This document shows positions 30,261-42,077 of a stretch of 64,000 nt of DNA, piece by piece; position 1 is the stretch's first letter; each line of letters opens with the position of its first letter. This DNA is from Symsagittifera roscoffensis (Eukaryota > Xenacoelomorpha > Acoela > Convolutidae). Position numbers and translations under genes: made by a program. The stretch covers positions 35,401,152 to 35,465,151 of the forward strand of contig NC_087066.1 in the NCBI RefSeq assembly GCF_963678635.1, written 5' to 3'. Under the pieces are notes generated by a model. That model searched no databases, was not told the origin of the DNA, and worked only from the letters and a program-made list of their open reading frames with translations.

Positions 30261-32580
30261 TAGTAGGTTTGGTTAGATCTTATAAATTTGGATTTTTTAT
30301 TGTTTAATAATCAGTTATTATAAGTTATTACCGGTTAAAGCTAATTATAAAGGTAAAATTATTTGAGCTTGCTGAGGCCTGAAGGGTTTGATGAAAACAA
30401 CTTTTTGTTGGATATCTGAATAATGATACGCAGACGAGTAATTTTTTTTTGTAGGATAGAGGTTACTTCTGGAGTATGGCTCAGAGAAAGATAGATTATT
30501 TGGTGGTAATTTTTGCGTAGATGCTTAGAAAAAATTGTAACTGTTCCGTGTAAGTACTATTTTCTGAAAATAATTCTATTTTTGAGCTTTAAGTTAACAG
30601 TTGTTGTGTTCAGTTGTTAAAAATCTGGCATGATAAATTAAAACAATTTTGTATGAAACTAATTATTAGGGGGATGCGAATTTTTAAAATTTTCGATAAC
30701 ATTTTTGATAACGGCGTAATTCAGGTTTTCGTTGCAACGAATTATGATTTTTGAATAATTTCTAATTATTAATATATTTCTTTTCAATAATAAAAAGAAG
30801 TAGTAGATGTTGGAGCTGAAGTGGGAGGAGGAAGGGGCGAGGGGTGGGGGGAGGTGAAAGACCTTTACGTTTTAAAGATAGAGAAAAGAACATGCGGTTT
30901 GCCAGATGTGCATAAACAATGAATATAGAGTCAGCAAGGTTAAAAAATTAGGTTATAGCTTTCCTCAATGTATTAGTTTCAGATGGTAAGTTTCATAAAT
31001 TGTTTGGCGTGATTTCTCTCTATTAACTAGGGTTAATAAAAAAATTATTCAATTATCATAAGGAACAATTTTTTCAAAGTATTAAGGGGGGAAGCCTGTT
31101 TCCCAATGAAATAAGATAGATTTCAGATGGTTAGATTATAACTTTTAAAGTTTCACAGTTTTTTTGGCGCGTGAGTTTCTTATGTAATAGGATATTGTCT
31201 AGATTTCCTTTTAATTTAGGCTTGGTAATAGAAATCGAATTCGAATGTATTAAATTAGGGAAGGATTTCCCAATGTATTATGATAGACTCATCAACTTTA
31301 GATGGTGAGTTTCAAAATAAACTTTGACGCTTGAATATTTGGTTTGTTAGGATAGTGTATAGAATTGTTCATGTATAGAGAGTGGCGAAAAAAACTTCCA
31401 TGTATGAGGACATTGTAAAGAATGTACAATAATTTAATATGCAATGTTTTGGTTTCATATATAAAAATGTTAAGAAAATTGATTTTATGTTTTAGAAATA
31501 TCAACAATTTGACAAAAATAAACTTCAAAAATTTCAAGTTTTTGGCAAATTTTTTGATAGTTTTTCTCATAATTGTGAAATGTCACAAAAATTTACATGT
31601 AGAGTACAAAAACTAACCCAAATTGTATATTAAATGTTGTCATGTAAAAACAATTACACTTGTTTTCTACATAAAATTTGATTTTCTCTCATTTTCCCTG
31701 CTTTCTGACAATTTGGAAACATGATAAGATTTGATCTATTTTGAGCTAGGTCGCGAAGGTGTATAGTCAATTAAGTAACTAAATTGAAGCTCATTTAGCT
31801 GAAACCATCCCGGAAAGTAACTTAAACGTAATTGAAAACTCAGAGCTTTCGGACAAAATGTGAAATTAACCACAACTTTCGAGAAATTTAACTTAAGGTT
31901 ATTCAAATAAGGCCTGACATTTTTCCAAAATTTTTAGTTTTACACAATTCGTTGTATTTTAACAGGCTTTTTGTCGAGTTAAAGAAAATATTAACTAACA
32001 AAACCAATTTAATTGATCATTCATGACAATAATCTTTCAAGTTTGTTGAATAACAAAGTTCATTTATCGAATTTTCCTCGGATTTTTGTCAATGAGTAAA
32101 TTTAATAACAACTCTGGGATTTTCAAAAATCTTGCTCCCACTTTGTCTAAGCTTTTATAAAAATTAACATGCTACCTTAAAATGAACGCTTGGAGGAATT
32201 TTCAGAGACTATTCTCATAACTACAACTGTTTTTGACAAAACTCATTCATTTTTGGTGGAAGTACTCATTCTTTCTCCAATTCCAAAAGTTTTCTGCTGA
32301 GATATCTGTACTATTACTGAATTGATCTTGGTAAAAACTAAACAGAAGCACTCTTTAGATTGAGAATATGTTTCAATTACCTTTTCTTCATAACTGTTCA
32401 TAAATTTTCTTTTGCTTCTTGATTTTTCCTTGATAATCTTGATTTTTCCTAAGAAATCTTAAGTTCTAGATAAATTACTGCTCCTTTTGCTTTGAAGAGT
32501 GTCTCGCGGTTGAAATCCCTTTGCTTGAAATTTTAGGCAGCACCGAGGAAATTAGGGAAAAAAATCGATTGAACGAACAA

Positions 32581-32648
32581 TTTGCTGGCAGTGATAAAAT
32601 TAGTGGTAAACCTCTAATTGAGTGGCTATCATGAACGCTGCCAGCAAA
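32581..32648. repeat. 68-nt hairpin
   Basis: Outer arms TTTGCTGGCAG (32581-32591) and CTGCCAGCAAA (32638-32648) pair perfectly. Inner blocks TGATA/TATCA and AATTAG/CTAATT also pair, with small asymmetric bulges and a ~10-nt loop. This could be a short fold-back element or an RNA hairpin. Confidence 0.5.
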
Positions 32649-33902
32649 AATAGCGATCAATAAATAACACTTTTCTTGCAAATTGTTCGCTAAGTCTTTT
32701 TTTAGTTTTCTTGACTTTTCTACAAAAATTCTCAAAATTGGTTAAGTGAGAGAGAATTGGAATCGTCTAAAGCATTCAAAAAAAAAGCTCAATTATAAAG
32801 CAAATTGTAGAAATGGAGTGAATTGGTGTAATTTTACAAAAAATTTTACGGTGAATGGAACGAGAACAAACCTATCAAAAATTAGCTGGATTTTTTTTCA
32901 AAAGCAGACCTTACTCGAGATTTTCTTAAATGAAAAACAAAACAAAAATTCACTATAAAAGCTAGTTCTGACTTTTTACTTTTTGATTTTTCTCTAGTCT
33001 GCCAAAAAAAAAAAAAAAATTGGACACAAAACTGCAATTTTTAAAGTTCGAATCAGTTGTAAAATATAACTTCTAGCCGAAAATCAAACCAAAATTTTGA
33101 TTTTTCTTTTTCTTTCAATAAACTTAAATGATCCAATTTTCAATATAATTTTTTCCAAACACTTCAAATTAGGTTATTCGTGGTTTATAATCAAAGTATT
33201 ATCTTCTAATTGAAAAAACTGTGAATTGAATTGTTCACAAAATTTGAAATTTGGGAAGAATTTTGTATCTTTTGAACGATCGATTTCTAATCCGAAACAA
33301 ATTTAGATCCATTAAATTTTTTTGATCAACTCCTGCAGAAAAACTATCTGTGAATCAGATAACTACGTAAATTCTTTTGGTTCTGTTTTCAAGCTAATTT
33401 TGAGACCAGAATCGTATGTTTATCTTTAAACGTTCAAAGTCAACAAAAATTTTCATTCAAATCAGTTTTCAATTTTTCCATGTTAGTTTCCTGAAGTCGT
33501 TAAAACTATGATACTCCATGCAGAAGCTTCAATTTATTCTCCCCAACCACACAAACATAATAAATCAGTAGAAGTTTAAAAATGATAGCTAACCAAAACA
33601 GTTAAACCGGTGGTTGACTTGAGAATTTAAAGTACTTTTTCAACAAACTGATAATCATTCATTGTATAAGTATTCACTAATTAGGTTATAGAATCACTTC
33701 AATCAAAAATTTAACACAACAGAAGTTCCATAAGTCTACTCTTTCCGTCATTTCTGTATATTAAATGTTTTCGGATCAATTGTCATGAAAAGATCACAGA
33801 AAAAAGGAATCCATTGAGGAAAAAATAAGCTTTTCATAAAGTTTGTTCGAAACTTTTTTGATTTAAGATCAAGTTAAATAAAGTGTTTTTGTCCTATTTT
33901 CT

Positions 33903-33904
<2 letters not shown>

Positions 33905-33960
<56 letters not shown>
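33905..33960. repeat. (TA)n microsatellite
   Basis: An uninterrupted AT dinucleotide run, directly readable. Confidence 0.95.
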
Positions 33961-33966
<6 letters not shown>

Positions 33967-34739
33967 TATATAAAATTAAAACTCATACATATAAATATAT
34001 ATGTATGTATAAGTATATCATTTATATCATATTTACAAAATTCAGTATTATGCCGTTTTTTCCCACCTTTTTTCGTTTTTCGAATGCATTAGTTTTTCGA
34101 AAATTTTCTGAAAAAAAATTGTTTTTTGTTGGAATGTGTCTTGCATGCAATCACCTCGACGTGCATGCAATCACCTTGTGTATTGCGAAGATATTTTCTA
34201 CAACGAGAGTGAATAGGAGTGGAGTGCTTTTCTCTAGATATGAACAATCGTTTTCTCGCAATCATAAGAAAAAGTTACAATTCGAACAATTTAAACGCCA
34301 CAGTGCCCTACGATGTCTTGATGCGTGTAAGCGAGTGAGTTTTCTCTCAAAATCAAAACATGTTACTCTTTCTACTGAGTGACGCCATCTCAATAAAACA
34401 AAATAGAGATAAAATAAGAGGGAGCTAGCTAAAAACTGGGAAACTATCTAAGAAAAGATAGATATAAAAATCCCAAAAAAGTGAATAGAGATTTTTTACT
34501 AAATTCCATTACTGCGAAAAAACGATTGAAAAACAAATTACATTACGAGGCCAAACTGTGCACTGGAAAGGAGCGCAGTGTTTTGTCTGTATGTTCCTGG
34601 ATTCCAGAGACAAGTTTTTAAATATGTTCCAAAAATTAAGTGGATTCCATAAACCAAGTTTCAGTGGGTTCCGCATACATATACCTGTAAGTAAATTTTG
34701 TCGGCACATATGTTTTGTTTGGATTCCGCAACAAGCAAA

Positions 34740-34939
34740 NNNNNNNNNNNNNNNNNNNNNNNNNNNNNNNNNNNNNNNNNNNNNNNNNNNNNNNNNNNNN
34801 NNNNNNNNNNNNNNNNNNNNNNNNNNNNNNNNNNNNNNNNNNNNNNNNNNNNNNNNNNNNNNNNNNNNNNNNNNNNNNNNNNNNNNNNNNNNNNNNNNNN
34901 NNNNNNNNNNNNNNNNNNNNNNNNNNNNNNNNNNNNNNN
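34740..34939. other. Assembly gap (200 N)
   Basis: Exactly 200 unknown bases, placed where units B and C have the GGATTCCGCAA minisatellite. Frames crossing it are meaningless. Confidence 0.98.
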
Positions 34940-35169
34940 TCTACAAATTGTAAATGGATTCCGAATTTTTGTTTATTAACAAACTTGCATATGAAAAATT
35001 AAAAGCTAGATGTAAAGTAATTGATTTATTTTCTATAGGAACGCGCAATTTGAACGCAAAAGGACTTATCCAATTGTCAGTGGAATCCAAAAACAAATCT
35101 TAAAAGCTTGGTTAATTATGCGGATGTCAAATGTTTCGTTTTGGTTTGAAATGGGGGCAGTTAAAACTC

Positions 35170-35350
35170 TCATCAGTATTTATTTGAGAGTTGAGATGAA
35201 ATGATTCAGTTGGTTCAGAAAATATCATCGCACTCATCCGTATTTGAGATGAGATGATTCAGTTGGTTCAGAAATTATCATCGCTTTCATTAGCATTTGA
35301 GATGAGTTGGTTCAGTTTTTAGGACGAGTATTTGAGATGAGATGGTTCAG
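35170..35350. repeat. ~49-bp GATGAGATGATTCAG minisatellite, unit A
   Basis: Three to four imperfect copies of a unit containing TATTTGAGATGAGATGATTC and GGTTCAGAAATTATCATCGC. The same repeat occurs at ~37980-38130 and ~42545-42640 in units B and C. Confidence 0.75.
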
Positions 35351-35539
35351 TATTTGACACGAGATAAAGGACGGCTCAATTGTCTTTTTTGAAAGCTGAA
35401 CTGAAATGTCCTCTGAAAACTGGAATAAAAACCCTCGTTTATTTAAAACTGAAAAGAATAATTTATACCAGCGGTAACTAAAAAATAAAGTAGGGAAAAT
35501 AAAAATTTGTTTTTAAATATTGTTGAGCAATTGGATCAG

Positions 35540-36292
35540 TTTTGCTGTTCTTTCTGAATCCTTTCCCTAGAAAGCTACACTTTCGACAAAGCGTCTGTGT
35601 TGTCTCACTGGCTCACTATGTTATTCATAGTCTGGTGTTTCTGTTGAAATATTTGTCTCCTCGGCTGTTTTCACTGTTTCCGAATCCTTTCCCTCGAAAA
35701 CTCCACCATCGACAAAGCGTCTTTGTTGTCTTAATGGCTCACTATGTTATTCGTAGTCTGGTGTGTTTGTTGAAATTTTCTCCAGATAAAGTTTGCGTTT
35801 ACCTCTCTTATTGAATCTAGTTTTCTCTTTCCACAACTTTGTACTCGAATCGTTTGATGTGTTTGGATTCTGATGTTTGAGCGTTTTCAATATAAAAGCT
35901 TTCACAGAGTCAATCGGAGTATCTTTATCCGGACAAACGAAGGGTGTAATACTTTCGAACTGCAGACTCGAAAGGAAATCAATTAGTTCGTCAGCTGAAG
36001 AGTGCGAAGATTAACAGCACCGAATGGTTCTCTCAGGCACTGATTTAACCATTCTCCCAGGCATTATTTCGTTTTTAGTGAAGAACATTGCAGTTAGAAT
36101 GATTGTAAGCACTTCTGAACTTGGGATGTCCGGATTGCAAGGCAGTTTTAAGTTCGAAGATTTAGACGACGGCTTGCAGATAAGGATTTTGGTACTTTCG
36201 CCATCTACGGTGAGCCAGTTTTGAATTATCGAAATCATGAACAGCAGCTTCTTGTAAATTGTCAAAACAATCTTGGAAGGCAGTTTTGGCAA
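35540..36292 (-). pseudogene. DCLRE1C: DCLRE1C (Artemis)-like pseudogene fragment, copy A
   Basis: Minus-strand frame with the post-catalytic part of the Artemis core (IQNWLTVDGESTKILICK, MVKSVPERTIRCC, then DELIDFLSS in another frame) and the degenerate tail. Compared with copy B, about 240 bp are missing between the QNWLT region and the DNLQEAA region. Frames are broken and the metallo-beta-lactamase motifs are absent. Identified mainly by homology to copies B and C. Confidence 0.65.
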
Positions 36293-36379
36293 AAAAGACT
36301 AACTAACTAAACTTTTATAATTGACTTCTTTTTTGATAAGCTGGCTGATATGACTATGTGACAGGCAAATGATGAAGAG

Positions 36380-37445
36380 GCGCCCGATACTGTGAGGCAT
36401 ACTATGTAGGTATACTGTGAGGCAAACTGTGAGGCATACTGTGACTGCGTCATTTGCACCAAGTGAGGGTTCTGATAGTGGGGGTACTCATAGCATACTG
36501 TCAGGCATTCGCATACGGTTTGCATACTAACGGGCGGTTGAGTTTGGCGATTATTTCACAACGGCGGCATTTGCACTAAAAACAGTTTTCTAATAAACTA
36601 GTCATAAAATAAATTAGCAATACAATTTGAGATTTGAGATTTTGAAACTTACTGATAATTGATCTGAAGTAAGTTTCAAAGTAAGTGAGGGTACTGATAG
36701 TGAGGGTAATCATAGCATACTGTCAGGCATTTGCATACTGTTGGCATACTGTCGGGTGGTTGAGTTGGGCTTTTGTTCTCACTACGGCGGCATTTGCACT
36801 AAACTAGTGTTTTCTGATAAACTAGTCATAAAATAAATTAGCAATATATTTTGAGATTTGAGATTTTGGAATTTACTGATAATTGATCTGAAGTAGGTTT
36901 CAAAATAAGTGAGGATACTGATAGCGAGGATACTCATAGCATAATTTCAGCCATTTGCATACTGTTTGCATACTGTCGGGCGGTTGAGTTGGGCGATTGT
37001 TTTCACTACGGCGGCATTTGCACTAAAAAACATTTTTCTAATAAACTAGTCATAAAATAAACTAGCAATACATTTTGAGATTTGAGATTTTGAAACTTAC
37101 TGCTAATTGATCTGAAGTAAGTTTCAAAATAAGTGAGGTACTGGTAGTGAGGGTACTCATAACATACTGTCAGGCATTTGCATACTGTTTGCATACTGTC
37201 GGGCGGTTGAGCTGGGCGATTGTTCTCATTACGGCGGCATTTGCACTAAAAAACAGTTTTCTAATAAAAATATAGTCGTAAATTTTTTTTTTTAAATTTT
37301 GAGATTTGAGATTTTGAAACTTACCGATAAGTGAGGGTTGGCATACTCGCTGATTGAAAGGATTGGCGGTTGGCTGTTTGACGATTGTTTGCAGTGACTG
37401 AGACTGAGACGCACGAGAGACGCACTCTGGCGGCATTTGCACTAA
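36380..37445. repeat. 222-bp satellite, array 1 (~5 monomers)
   Basis: Monomers are recognised by the anchor CGGCGGCATTTGCAC at about 36561, 36785, 37010, 37233 and 37430. Each continues with TTTGAGATTTGAGATTTTG, ACTGATAATTGATCTGAAGT and GCATACTGTCGGGCGGTTGA. The last monomer is a variant containing GAGACTGAGACGCACGAGAG. Confidence 0.95.
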
Positions 37446-37508
37446 AAACAGTTTTCTAATAAACTAGTCGTAAAGTATTTTAGTATTATATTTTGAGACT
37501 TTGAAAGG

Positions 37509-37740
37509 TGGATTCCATAAACCAAGTTTCAGTGGGTTCCGCATACATATACCTGTAATAAATTTTGTCGGCACATTTGTTTTGTTTTGGATTCTGCAAC
37601 AAGCAAATATAACTAGTTGTTCTGGATTCCGCAACTGTAAGTGGATTCAGCAAAATGTATCTGGAATCCGCAAATGTAATTGGAATCCGCAAAATTTGTA
37701 TGCAGACTCCGCAAATTAAAAGTTGATTCCGCAATTTTGT
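37509..37740. repeat. GGATTCCGCAA minisatellite, unit B
   Basis: About eight degenerate copies of a ~20-bp unit around GGATTCCGCAA and its variants. The equivalent segment is at 42078-42310 in unit C and partly hidden by the gap in unit A. Confidence 0.7.
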
Positions 37741-38329
37741 TTATTACCAAACTTGCATATAAAAAAATAAAAGCTAGACGTAGAATTTTTGATTTATTAT
37801 CTATAGGAAGCGCAATTCGAACGCAAAATGACTTATCCAATTGTCAGCGGAATCCACAAACAAATCTTAAAAGCTTGGTTAATTATGCGGATGTCAAATG
37901 TTTCGTTTTGGTTTGAAAAGGGTTTGAAATTGCGTTTCAGGGTTTGAAATGGCAGTTCACGTTTGAAATGGGGGCAGTTAGATCACTCATCAGTATTTGA
38001 GATGAGATGAATCAGCTGGTTCAGAAATTATCATCGCACTCATCAGTATTTGAGATGAGATGATTCAGTTGGTTCAGAAATTATCATCGCTTTCATTAGT
38101 ATTTGAGATGAAATAGTTCAGTATTTGATACGAGATAAAGGACGGCTCGATTGTCTTTTTTGAAAGCCGAAATGAAATGTCCTCTGAAAACTGGATTAAA
38201 AATCCTCGTTTAATTAAAAATGAAAATAAAAACTTTTAACAGCGGTAAATAAAAAATAAAGTACGAAAACTGAAAAATTGTTTTTAAATAATGTTGAGCA
38301 ATTGGATCAATTTTGCTGTTCTTTCTGAA

Positions 38330-39295
38330 TCCTTTTCCTCAAAATCTCCACTTTCGACAAATCGTCTGTGTTGTCTCACTGGCTCGCCATGTTATCCATA
38401 GTCTGGTGTTTTTGTTGAAATATTTGTCTCCTCGGCTGTTTTGACTGTTTCTGAATCCTTTCCCTCGAAAACTCCACCATCGACAAAGCGTCTTTGTTGT
38501 CTTAATGGCTCACTATGTTATTCGTTGTCTGGTGTGATTGTTGAAATTTTCTCTAGATAAAGTTTGCGTTTACCTCTCTTATTGAATCTAATTTTCTCTT
38601 TCCACAACTTTGTACTCGAATTGTTTGATGTGTTTGGATTCTGATGTTTGAGCGTTTTCAATATAAAAGCTTTCACAGAGTCAATCGGAGTATCTTTATC
38701 CGGACAAACGAAGGGTGTAATACTTTCGAACTGCAGACTCGAAAGGAAATCAATTAGTTCGTCAGCTGAAGAGTTCGAAGAATAACAGCACCGAATGGTT
38801 CTCTCAGGCACTGATTTAATCATTCTCCCAGGCATTATTTCGTTTTTAGTGAAGATAATTGCGGTTGGAATGATTGTAAGCACTTCTGTACTTGGGATGT
38901 CCGGCTTGCAAGGCAGTTTTAAGTTCGCAGATTCAGACGACGGCTTGCAGATATGGATTTTGGTACTTTCGCTATCTAAGGTGAGCCAGTTTTGAATTGA
39001 TGGAACAAATTTGTACAGTTAATACTGACATAATGAAAAGTGAACTTTAGTTTTGAATCTAAGTGCAAGCTCTTTCATCAAAAACTCATAACCGTAGCTA
39101 GTTTTGTTACAAAATCGGACCACATTATTTTGAAATGATCAGAGCCATGCGGACACGGCTTGAAAGACGGCTGAAAGACAGCTCTCCCTACAAGGTATCA
39201 AAATGGAATCTGTTTTGCAAAACATTGTATCGATAGAAATGTTATCGAAATAATGAACAGCAGCTTCTTGTAAATTGTCGAAACAATCTTGGAAG
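38330..39295 (-). pseudogene. DCLRE1C: DCLRE1C (Artemis)-like pseudogene fragment, copy B
   Basis: Read on minus from ~39290: FDNLQEAA, DNISIDTMFCKTD, CLSAVFQAVSAWL, a stop, NVVRFCNKTSYGYE, then 38518-38883 in frame (MIKSVPERTIRCCYSSNSSA, DELIDFLSSLQFESITPFVC, DTPIDSVKAFI). These follow the order of the human Artemis catalytic core after the TGDFR motif (DTTFC, CLSGVLELVRSW, YGYE, RTGESSYRACFSFHSS, DFLSYL). No introns interrupt it, which suggests a retrocopy. The tail is an imperfect ~125-bp tandem duplication (38330-38520). Confidence 0.75.
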
Positions 39296-39394
39296 GCAGT
39301 TTTGGCAAAAAAGACTAACTAACTAAACTTTTATAATTGACTTCTTTTTTGATAAGCTGGCTGATATGACTATGTGACCGGCAAATGATGATAA

Positions 39395-42010
39395 GGCGCC
39401 CGATACTGTGAGGCATACTGTGTAGGCATACTGTGAGGCAAACTGTGAGGCATACTGTGACTGCGTCATTTGCACCAAGTGAAGGTTCTGATAGTGGGGG
39501 TACTCATAGCATACTGTCAGGCATTCGCATACGGTTTGCATACTAACGGGCGGTTGAGTTTGACGATTGTTCTCACTACGGCGGCATTTGCAATGAAAAA
39601 GAAATTTCTAACTAGTCATAAAATAATTTAGCAATAATTTTTGAGATTTGAGATTTTGGAACTTACTGATAGATGATCTGAAGTAAGTTTCAAAATAAGT
39701 GAGAGTACTGATAGCGAGGGTATTCATAGCATATTCTCAGGCATTCGCATACCGTTTGCATACTGTCGGGCGGTTGAGTTTGGCGATTATTTCACAACGG
39801 CGGCATTTGCACTAAAAACAGTTTTCTAATAAACTAGTCATAAAATAAATTAGCAATACAATTTGAGATTTGAGATTTTGAAACTTACTGATAATTGATC
39901 TGAAGTAAGTTTCAAAGTAAGTGAGGGTACTGATAGTGAGGGTAATCATAGCATACTGTCAGGCATTTGCATACTGTTGGCATACTGTCGGGTGGTTGAG
40001 TTGGGCGATTTTTCTCACTACGGCGGCATTTGCAAAAAAAACGAGTTTTCTAATAAACTAGTCATAAAATAATTTAGCATTATTTTTTGAGATTTGAGAT
40101 TTTGGAACTTACTGATATATGATCTGAAGTAAGTTTCAAAATAAGTGAGGGTACTGATAGCGAGGGTACTCATAGCATACGGTCAGGCATTTGCATACCG
40201 TTTGCAAACTGTCGGGCGGTTGAGTTTGGCGATTTTTCTCACTACGGCGGCATTTGCACTAAAAACAGTTTTCTAATACACTAGTCATAAAATAAATTAG
40301 CAATACATTTTGAGATTTGACATTTTGAAACTTACTGATAATTGATCTGAAGTAAGTTTCAAATTAAGTGAGGGTACTGATAGTGAGGGTACTCATAGCA
40401 TACTCTCAGGCATTCGCATACCGTTTGCATACTGTCGGGCGGTTGAGTTTGGCGATTATTTCATTACGGCGGCAATTGCACTAAAAACGGTTTTCTAATA
40501 AACTACTCATAAAATAAATTAGCAATACAATTTGAGATTTGAGATATTGAAACTTACTGATAATTGATCTGAAGTAAGTTTCAAAATAAGTGAGGGTACT
40601 GATAGCGAGGGTACTCATAGCATACTGTCAGGCATTTGCATACCGTTTGCATACTGTCGGGCGGTTGAGTTTGGCGATTGTTCTCACTGCGGCGGCATTT
40701 GCACTATAAACAGTTTTCTAATAGACTAGTCATAAAATAAATTAGCAATACATTTTGAGATTTGAGATTTTGAAACTTACTGATAATTGATCTGAAGTAA
40801 GTTTCAAAATAAGTGAGGGTACTGATAGCGAGGGTACTCATAGCATACTGTCAGGCCTTTGCATACCGTTTGCATACTGTCGGGCGGTTGAGTTTGGCAA
40901 TTATTTCACTACGGCGGCATTTGCACTAAAAACGGTTGTCTAATAGACTAGTCATAAAATAAATGAGCAATACATTTTGAGATTTGACATTTTGAAACTT
41001 ACTGATAATTGATCTGAAGTAAGTTTCAAATTAAGTGAGGGTACTGATAGTGAGGGTACTCATAGCATACTCTCAGGCATTCGCATACCGTTTGCATACT
41101 GTCGGGCGGTTGAGTTTGGCGATTATTTCACTACGCGGCAATTGCACCAAAAACGGTTTTCTAATAAACTACTCATAAAATAAGTTAGCAATACATTTTG
41201 AGATTTGAGATATTGAAACTTACTGATAATTGATCTGAAGTAAGTTTCAAAATAAGTGAGGGTACTGATAGCGAGGGTACTCATAGCATACTGTCAGGCC
41301 TTTGCATACCGTTTGCATACTGTCGGGCGGTTGAGTTTGGCAATTATTTCACTACGGCGGCATTTGCACTATAAACAGTTTTCTAATAGACTACTCATAA
41401 AATAAATTAGCAATACATTTTGAGATTTGAGATTTTGAAACTTACTGATAATTGATCTGAAGTAAGTTTCAAAGTAAGTGAGGGTGCTGATAGTGAGGGT
41501 AATCATAGCATACTGTCAGGAATTTGCATACTGTTCGCATACTGTCGGGTGGTTGAGTTGGGCGAATGTTCTCACTACGGCGGCATTTGCACTAAAGAAG
41601 AGTTTTCTGATAAACTAGTCATAGAATAAATTAGCATTATACTTTGAGATTTGAGATTTTGGAACTTACTGATAATTGATCTGAAGTAAGTTTCAAAATA
41701 AGTGAGGGTACTGATAGCGAGGATACTCATAGCATAATTTCAGCCATTTGCATACTGTTTGCATACTGTCGGGCGGTTGAGTTGGGCGATTGTTCTCTTT
41801 ACGGCGGCATTTGCACTAAAAACAGTTTTCTATAAAAAATCTAGTCGTAAAATTTTTTTAAAGTATTTTCAGATTTGAGATTTTGAAACTTACAGATAAG
41901 TGAGGGTTGGCACACTCGCTGATTAAAAAGATTGGCGGTTGGCTGTTTGACGATTGTTTGCAGTGACTGAGACTGAGACGCACGAGAGACGCACTCTGGC
42001 GGCATTTGCA
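39395..42010. repeat. 222-bp satellite, array 2 (~12 monomers)
   Basis: Anchors CGGCGGCA(T/A)TTGCA at about 222-bp intervals from 39581 to 41997. Anchor ends at 40260, 40482 and 40705 give periods of 222 and 223 bp. Confidence 0.95.
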
Positions 42011-42077
42011 CTAAAAACAGTTTTCTAATAAACTAGTCATAAAGTATTTTTGTAATATATTTTGAGACTTTGAAAGG

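Larger units (their letters stand above)
30261..34640. other. Very AT-rich gene-free stretch
   Basis: No credible coding region. At about 30960, 31110 and 31265 a degenerate ~155-bp unit recurs (words such as TTTCAGATGGT and CCCAATG). A G-rich purine patch lies at ~30820-30860. Small hairpin and (TA)n features are listed separately. Confidence 0.35.
34641..37508. repeat. Segmental unit A
   Basis: First of three tandem segmental units that all begin TGGATTCCATAAACCAAG (34641, 37509, 42078). Contents in order: GGATTCCGCAA-type repeats, an assembly gap, a ~49-bp GATGAGATGATTCAG repeat, a DCLRE1C pseudogene fragment and a satellite array of five monomers. It is shorter than the others because of a shorter array and an internal deletion in the DCLRE1C fragment. 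Confidence 0.8.
37509..42077. repeat. Segmental unit B
   Basis: Same order of parts as unit A, about 4.6 kb, with a longer satellite array (about 12 monomers) and a more complete DCLRE1C fragment. It ends with the same variant terminal monomer (GAGACTGAGACGCACGAGAG) as unit A. Confidence 0.85.

Noticed and set aside
34558-35002. Frames spanning the N run
   Set aside because: They consist mainly of unknown bases and have no meaning.
35542-35814. 90-codon plus frame with an internal repeat
   Set aside because: Antisense shadow of the duplicated tail of the DCLRE1C pseudogene.
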